DNA from: Flaveria trinervia | Taxonomy: Eukaryota; Streptophyta; Magnoliopsida; Asterales; Asteraceae | Assembly: GCA_025506515.1 (NCBI GenBank) | Contig: CM046457.1 | Coordinates: 4,060,444 to 4,124,443, forward strand | Reading direction: 5' to 3' | DNA: 64,000 nucleotides | Shown here: positions 56,753 through 64,000 of the stretch, piece after piece | Numbering within the stretch: position 1 is the first letter of the stretch | How the letters are laid out: the number at the start of each line of letters is the position of its first letter | Notes under the pieces: model-generated | Told to the model about the DNA's origin: nothing | Seen by the model: the letters and a program-made list of their open reading frames with translations, nothing else | The model's database searches: none | Made by a program: the position numbers and the translations under genes

Positions 56753-57046
56753 CGGATTGTTTGCATTATTAACAAATAAATAAATAAATAAATAATAATA
56801 AAAAGCTGAGTCATTAATTCTAACAAAATGACCCGATAATAGTCATACAAAAGTCACACAAATCGGTGAGCACACAAACCACCATAATCACTCATCTCAA
56901 AATCCACAAGCGGCAGATCGGCGCCACCGCAGCGCCACCGCGGCGCCACCACAGCGCCACCGTACACCTCCGCTCGTCCCCTTCATCTTCACTTTCACTT
57001 CACTAAAACGAAGAAACGAAGCTTAACGGAGACGCTGCTGTGAGGT
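56753..57046 (+). promoter_or_regulatory. PP4 upstream region and probable 5' leader
   Basis: The whole space between the Copia-3 target-site repeat and the PP4 start codon is 294 bp. It holds a four-copy 11-bp GC-rich tandem repeat GCGCCACCGCA (56921-56964) in otherwise AT-rich DNA, then a C-rich leader. No convincing TATA box was found. The core promoter must lie here or in the LTR. The transcription start is not determinable from sequence alone. Confidence 0.5.
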
Positions 57047-60000
57047 ATGTCAGACCTAGACCGTCAAATCGAGCGGCTGAAGAACTGTGAGCCACTCAAA
57101 GAGTCAGAAGTCAAGGCTCTCTGCTTGAAAGCCATGGAAATCCTCGTGGAAGAAAGCAACGTTCAGAGAGTCGATGCTCCGGTCACTGTAGGTTCACTTT
57201 TTTAGATTTTAACCTATTTTGTTGTAGATTCATGTGCGCAGGTTTCTATGCGGTTTGATATGTGTGATTTGTGTTGCTGGTGGTTTCATCTGGTTGTGTG
57301 GAGGTTTGGAAGCTGATTTTAGGGTTTGTGTGTGTTTTGGTTTGTGGAACGGCGAGAAGTTGGGTGGAGTTTGTGAGTTTATTGATTATGTTAGCTGGAA
57401 CTGTTGTTTTGCATATATACTGCTTGTTTAAATGGATAATTATCGATTTGATTGTGAAAGATATACTGGAAGTTCAATTCATGTAGAGATTGGGAAGAAA
57501 CAGTCCTGCTAATTTGGTATAACAGTTTATCTTATAACAGAAGCAGATAATAAGCTTATTTGAAACAGCTTATGTTACTGCATGGTAAACTTGTGATGTT
57601 TTTTCCATTAGTTATAATCAGTTGAACGGTGAAAAGTTGGATGGAGTTTGGAAAATTATTGGTTGTATTAGCTGGAACCTTTGTGTTACATTCTATACTG
57701 CTTATCGGAATGGTAAATTGTGCTATGGATTTATTTAATTGTAAAAGATATAATGGAAGTTCATGTAGAGTCTGGGAAGAAACTGTCCTGCTATATTGGT
57801 ATAACAATTTATGCTTATAGCTGGAACCATGTTTTACATCAGATACTGCTTTTTGAAATGGTAATAAGCTATGGATTGATTTGATTAATTGATTTTAAAA
57901 GATATACTGGGAGTTTATATCGAGACTGGGAAGAAATCATCCTGCTATATTGGTATAACAATTTATGCTTTTAGCAGAAGCAGATAATCAGCTTATTATT
58001 AACAGCTCATGTTACTGCATGGTAAACTTGTGATTTTGAATCCATTAATTATCATCAGTTAGAAATATTTAATTTCAAACAAGCAGGGATTATAGTGAAG
58101 TTAGTGACTGTTTTGTTAATCCTATCACAAATGATTATCATTGCTGGTAATAATTACTCCTGCCTTAGAGAACATCAGTTTTGAAATATTAGAAGGATGG
58201 CATGATCCTTTGTACCGAAACTAGTTTGAAATTCATTTAGGTATTTAAAGCCCATCAATTGAGGAAGAAGAATGCAGCTTTCCTCACTTTTTAGTAATGT
58301 TAAAGAAAAGCGTCCTGGCATAACCCTTTACTGCCAAAATAGAAGGTCAAGTTTCCCTCTAAAACAGATGATATTCTCAAGTTATTATAACATCTATCAG
58401 AAAGTGATTGTGAGTTGCCCCTTACATTTCAAAATTGCTCCCATGATCAATATCTCAAGTGTAGATAAGTACATAATCAGGCAACGTATGGAACAATTTT
58501 AACGTGTTCTTATTTATAAAGATACTTCATATTGTAGGCATTATTCTCATTAATGGGTTAAATGTTTGTGCAGGAGCATACTCTCTTTTACGAAACTGTT
58601 GCATTTTAACCTAATTTGTATTTATACTCTTGGTTGTCTAGATTATCTAAAATGTAGTCCGTTCACTTCAAACCACAAAACCAGTGTTTTATATATTTGT
58701 ATACGCAATATAAGATCATCTAGTTATTATATGATATAGTCACTTGAAAAATGTTATATAGTCACTTAAAAATTGTTTAATCTACATAACTTGCTTCCTA
58801 TTACCCACTGTGTAACTTTGTTGTTTATGTAAGCTTTCTTTTTCATGTTACCTTTTAGTAATTTTAATTGTGATTCATGGCATGTGCTTCTGCTGTATAG
58901 ATATGTGGCGATATCCATGGACAGTTTTATGACATGAAAGAACTCTTTAAAGTTGGTGGTGATTGCCCAAAGACTAACTACTTGTTTCTCGGAGATTTTG
59001 TGGACAGAGGGTTCTACTCGGTAGAGACATTTTTGCTTCTACTTGCTCTAAAGGTAAATTTTATATATTAATAATTTTGGTTGTTACAAAATAAGCAAAT
59101 ATAGTCAACATAGAGTGCAAGATGCTTGATATATAATATCTTTTTTGTATGGGTATGATGTACTTTCATGTATTCGTTTTTAGTTATATAATCATTTGTT
59201 GCACATTAATTATATTTTCTTTCATTAAGTTCTATTTCGAGGCACTCACATTATATCTCTTGTAACAACTTCAAAATATCTTCTCTTTTTGTGCAAGCTT
59301 AGAGCAGGCATATTACACAATATGGTGACATCACATACTAAATGTATTTTATAATAAAGTTATATATGTAAAAGAATTTTGCAAAGCATATAGCCATAAA
59401 ACTGTGGTTAAAGTGTTAAACACCTGTTTTGTGGTTACTCTTTACTCTATATGTAAATATGTAGGTTACCATAAGCATAAGTGGGTTATAATGTCTCATT
59501 CATAGAAAAGATAACCACAAATAGGTTGTTAACTAAGGCCTTAGGGCCATGTTTTGCAACTTTCTTAAAAAAATAGTAACATACTAATGTTTAGGCGTAA
59601 CCATCATCCACTATTAACCATCTCCTATGTTCTCTCACACAACCAATGAAAAAAATTACAAAGGATTGTGTTAGTGCGATAATAGGATGCGATTAATGGT
59701 GATGGGATATCATGTTTGAATATCAGTATCCTTTTAATATTTGAATGAAAAAGGTAGCTGTTGGTTATTTTATCAAAACCCTTGTAAATTTTCGCTTAAC
59801 TAATATCGGCGGTGGAGTAAGGTTTCAGTACTGAGATTTTTTATTCTATAGGTTTCAAACTGTATGTTTTTTCACTTTTCTCTGTAATCTAATGAAGCAC
59901 TGATGTAACCAGGTGAGATATCCTGATCGCATAACTTTGATTAGGGGAAACCATGAGAGCCGTCAGATCACACAGGTATCCAATTGTTAATGATTGATGG

Positions 60001-63000
60001 ATTAATATATTGATTTATTTTCGAGAGTTTATTGCAATTCCATGTGGTAGGTGTATGGATTCTATGATGAGTGCCTGAGGAAGTATGGCTCTGTCAATGT
60101 TTGGAGATATTGCACCGATATATTTGATTACCTAAGGTTTGACAATTTCTTCACTGGTTCCCTTATTATTTTGTCATTACGTTGCTGGTCGACGAGAATA
60201 CGTTTATTTATGTTAGAAAATTAGTTTTTTTTAATAAAAGACTGGATTCAGGGTTTAATTTGATAAGTGTTAGGGTTTGATTTTGCAATTATATTCCGAG
60301 GTAAAGATTTATGACATTTAAGTTGTGTTGTTGGTGGTTCCGCGTCAGTGGCTGTAGTCGCTGGTTGTGTTCTTTATTGTTCTTGAGTTTATGAAATCAG
60401 GTGTGAAAAATAGAAAGTTCAAGAAGAAATTCACTGGTTGAAGAAAATTAAGGTATTTTGGTTTTTTTCTTGGAGGGCCAAATTGTTAGTATTTTAAAAA
60501 CATCAACTATTCTAGCTATTAATGCTTTTAGGGACAATTTTAGTAGGTTTGACCAAACCAAGGGACCAAAAATGTAATTTACTCTAAGATAAGCTAACAG
60601 TTTTTGTCCCCTACTTTGTAGAGACCTAAAAAAATATCTTCACAAACCTAAAGAAGTGGTTTCCTCAGAAATAGAATTGTTGACTACAGTTACCTTTTTG
60701 AGTTTTTATATATTAAATTCCTTTTGCATAAACAAGTTGAAAGCAGCCTCCTTTTGTTGGAACACGGTGGTTAATCAGGTATCTGGTTGATGCAATTTGT
60801 ATGAACTAGGTGGTAATCTGGGTGGGTTGGGTAATGTGTCAAAATAGGCAAAATTTTAAGTTGGGTCAAAATGGGTTGGGTATAGTAAGTCCTAATTTTA
60901 AAAAATAATGCAAATTGCAAATAATTTCAATGAAGCAATTTAGGAAGTTGTAAACACTTGAGTTATCTTTAAATGCATTGTCAGGTGTCACAACTTGCCT
61001 ATTCTCACACACATTGATTCAAATCTTCTATAAACATACTCTGGTTCACACTACCGTTAATTATTAACAACTATGTCTTTTGCTTGCATCACCTGAATCT
61101 TGACATTGTTACAGTTTGTCTGCTCTCATTGAGAACAAAATATTTTCAGTTCATGGCGGTCTCTCTCCTAACGTCAACACATTAGATCAGGTTTGAAGAA
61201 ACTGTTTCAGTATCCTTCGAGGCATTTTGTTTTTAATTATATATTCTAATAAAAGTTTGGAGTTCTGTTTATATCATATTACCTTTCATAACGCTAAAAA
61301 TATGTATTTACCCATTCCATGGACCTTGTTAAATAAAATACACAATACTTTTAACAGCCTGTTTCACTAAATGAACAAAGAGGACACTAGAACGATGTTG
61401 TTTTCCACTTTGTTTATTCAGTGTGAAGTACATTGTTATGTTATAAGTAACTGATTTTATTTTGTTTACATTGGTGTTTTCTAAGGTAAATGTGATGTTA
61501 TGAAAATTTGAACTTTTGGAGGGATATATATGAAATCAACCCATTTATTTATAACAAATTGACTTTCCAGATTCGGACAATTGACCGAAAGCAAGAAGTA
61601 CCCCATGATGGTGCCATGTGTGATCTTTTGTGGTCTGATCCAGAGGACATTGTAGACGGATGGGGTCTGAGTCCCCGTGGTGCTGGTTTCTTGTTTGGTG
61701 GCAGTGTTGTTACATCTTTTAATCACACTAATAATATTGATTATATTTGTCGTGCACATCAGTTGGTAATGGAAGGTTTTAAATGGATGTTCAATAACCA
61801 GATAGTTACAGTCTGGTCGGCCCCAAATTACTGTTACAGGTGAGTTTCCTAGTTCAAATTTATTACTCTCGTTTATGTTTGATTAGTAATCCTTTTTTCC
61901 TAATTAAAAAGAGATACAAATATGGGCGGGGTGGGTTGGTTGTGTGACAAGTCAAAGCGGGTTATTCTTTGGTACGGGTTAAAAGGGACTAGGTCAGATT
62001 ACAAGAAATTTCTTCTCTTTTTATAAAAAAACCTAGTGCACTAGTTACGATGACAAAACTAGTATTCTTTACAATGATGATTCAACTCTATGAATGAAAC
62101 AATTTAGGTGATTATATGATTAAAAGTTGACTTATAGTTGACTTTTAACTCATATTGCTTGTTCAACTGGTTCAATTGTTCCCTGAAGAATGTAAAATGA
62201 TGTTTTTGTGCCTAACCCGTATAACTTGTTTAACCCGTTCAATTCTTTCAGCTACATTTTTTATCGTTCTTGTTGCCTAAAATATAAACTTTTTCATTTG
62301 TCGCGTTTTTAGTCATTGTACTTTCTCTGACACCCAGACAGCTGTCTTTTTACAAACAAAATGATGGGTTAAAATTGTCACCTCTACTAATATAGATTTG
62401 TTTTATTTTGCTTTAGGTGTGGTAATGTTGCTGCCATTCTTGAGCTTGATGAGAATCTTAATAAACAGTTTCGAGTATTTAAAGCAGCTCCACAGGTTTG
62501 TTATTAAGAACCATACCTGCTTTATAAATTTTGGGGAACTTGAAATCCCATGACTAAGCCTATGACTCGGGCTTGGCCGCTCGGGTACATGGTTGACACA
62601 ACTCAATAAAACTCGGCTGAGCTGAGCATGCATAAAGCTCAAGTATGGGCTTAAGTCTTATAAGCCATCAAACCAATATGAGTTTGAGTGTTGGCTTAGC
62701 TTGTATGCTTGGTCATAATAATTGGTATAGATTGGAAGTAATTTATTTAATTAGAGTTACAAAAAGTTGGAAAATTTATGACAGGTATTACAATTAGAAT
62801 TAACAGGGTGAAAAAACTCTATTAAACTGACTTGTTGACTTGACTATTAGGCTCATTAAAATTTTGAGCTTGGCCGTACTTATGATCAGGCCAATTACAG
62901 ATATGTTTTGTCTCTAACAAAATTATAAGGAATGAAATTTAAATACCAGTTTGAACGGAAACCGGTGAATCATAATGTATTTTTATTCCATACGGCATAC

Positions 63001-63654
63001 TAACTTGCTTTATTGTATAAATCATATCTATTATTATAAATCATATCTATTATTATAATTATCATTATCATTATCATTTTTATTATCATTATCATTATAA
63101 GAATAAATCTTTTGTAGTTGTATTTGAGAAGTTAACTGTTTCTGGAGAAAATGACATACATTGTCCCTGTGGTTTACATCAAAATGCAGTTAAGTTTTTC
63201 AAATTTAATCAATTGTCCGAGTTTTTGAATCTAGTAACATTCAATGGTCCTTAAACGGATGCCTTGCATATGAAGGTAAATCGTCTTTACCTACATTTTC
63301 TGTTGAGGACATCCTTTTCAGAGACTACGGGTGCTACAAGTTTTAAAAATAGGATAATCAGTTCAAGAACTTAAAGGTTGAAAACCATAATTCAATATAA
63401 ACCACAGAGACATGATTTTGATCTAAGAACATGAAAAAAATTTAACAAAAAGTATCTTAGGTCTCCATCTCCCCTAACTTAATTAAACTCGTTTAGACCT
63501 GTAACTCATCCTGCCATCTCTGCTTCAATTCTCTAGTAGAGAATATATATCTTAGAGTGCAATCTTTTTGAAAATGAATTAATTTTGTTATTTTAAAATG
63601 CAGGAATCAAGAGGGGCTCCAGCCAAAAAACCACCACCAGATTACTTTCTATGA
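57047..63654 (+). CDS. PPX: Serine/threonine protein phosphatase 4 catalytic subunit (PP4c/PPX)
   Basis: Metal-dependent phosphatase of the PPP family; in plants PP4 works with R2/R3 regulatory subunits in the nucleus and cytoplasm. Eight exons: 57047-57187, 58901-59053, 59913-59975, 60051-60136, 61115-61190, 61571-61839, 62417-62495, 63604-63654. They sum to 918 nt, exactly 305 codons plus stop, equal to Arabidopsis PPX, and all borders are GT/AG. The N-terminus is MSDLDRQIERLKNCEPLKES. Metal and catalytic motifs are complete: GDIHGQ (exon 2), GDFVDRG, RGNHESRQ (exon 3), HGGLSP (exon 5), and RAHQ with SAPNYCYR (exon 6). The C-terminal DYFL is the tail whose Leu is methylated in PP2A/PP4-type enzymes. 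One family-atypical residue pair is GFYSVE where GYYSVE is usual. Probably functional. Introns carry MITE-like repeats but no large insertion. Confidence 0.97.
61912..62387. repeat. MITE-like repeat in PP4 intron
   Basis: Ends AATTGTCACCTCTA (62374-62387), the inverted form of the TAGAGGTGGCAATT terminus; the interior has GGGCGGGGTGGGTTGG and AACCCGTTCAATT motifs like the other intronic copies. The left end is approximate. Confidence 0.4.
63018..63100. repeat. (CATTAT)n-type simple repeat
   Basis: Runs of TATCATTATCATTATCAT in the last PP4 intron, preceded by a short duplication of AAATCATATCTATTATTAT. Confidence 0.85.
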
Positions 63655-64000
63655 TAATGGATTCCATGAATTTATCAAGGTGATCGTTGCATACTTTACT
63701 ATGAAGATAAATCTGGTCAAAACACCAAAGAATCAACGAGCCGATCTGCCCATTGGCTCATGTTTGGGCGGCTATAGTGCGTGCACTGCTGAACCTCGGT
63801 TCTATGGTTGTTTTGGGTGGCTATTATCCTTCGGTTCTATTTTCACCATCATACGGTTCATCTCACGACTGTTATGGTGTAGTGTTAGATTGTGTTTTGT
63901 AGCGATTATTTTTTTTTTCATGTACACAAAAGGTGTAGTTAAACCGGCAAACCGCCAGAAACCACCATGGGTCCGGTTGTATTTGGTTGTGCAAGTAACT
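63655..64000 (+). other. PP4 3' untranslated region and downstream DNA
   Basis: No further gene was seen. No strong AATAAA signal is present, which is common for plant 3' ends. The window ends here. Confidence 0.4.

Overview
The window is nuclear DNA of a flowering plant, most likely a eudicot. Genes are split by AT-rich introns, and the space between and inside them is packed with LTR retrotransposons, TRIMs, SINE-like and MITE-like repeats. An asterid such as a member of the Asteraceae is plausible from the style of the repeats, but this is a weak inference. Three gene loci are visible, all on the + strand.

Layout. (1) 1-7814: the 3' part of a fimbrin (actin-bundling) gene whose 5' part lies outside the window; its introns carry a TRIM (1280-2290) and MITE-like repeats, and its first visible exon has a one-base deletion. 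(2) 7563-23619: a recent direct tandem duplication of about 5.27 kb that starts at the last fimbrin exon. Unit 1 (7563-12829) holds a solo LTR (8788-9685). Unit 2 (12830-23619) holds the same LTR as a full two-LTR Copia element (14058-20468) with a broken polyprotein. (3) 24.5-48.0 kb: a decayed EDM2-like gene (PHD fingers plus a methyltransferase-like domain). It contains a Copia element (29618-38286) that is itself split by a 3.1-kb solo LTR, a small element inside a (TA)n tract, a TRIM (44793-46489) and a tRNA-derived SINE. (4) 50011-56747: a third degenerate Copia element, with a 358-bp solo LTR in its gag. (5) 57047-63654: an apparently intact eight-exon gene for the catalytic subunit of protein phosphatase 4 (PP4/PPX, 305 aa), starting only 300 bp after the LTR of the third Copia.

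How it fits together. The three loci (cytoskeleton, chromatin/RNA processing, phosphatase signalling) do not form a pathway; plant genes are transcribed singly. PP4 is the only gene here that looks fully functional within the window. The most informative content is the history of the repeats: target-site duplications date and order the nested insertions, and diagnostic bases in three LTR copies show a solo LTR that is a left/right mosaic. I found no convincing new biological system. The best candidates for something unusual are a possible self-priming leader in the first Copia element, the solo-LTR/tandem-duplication record, and the duplicated intact terminal exon of fimbrin.
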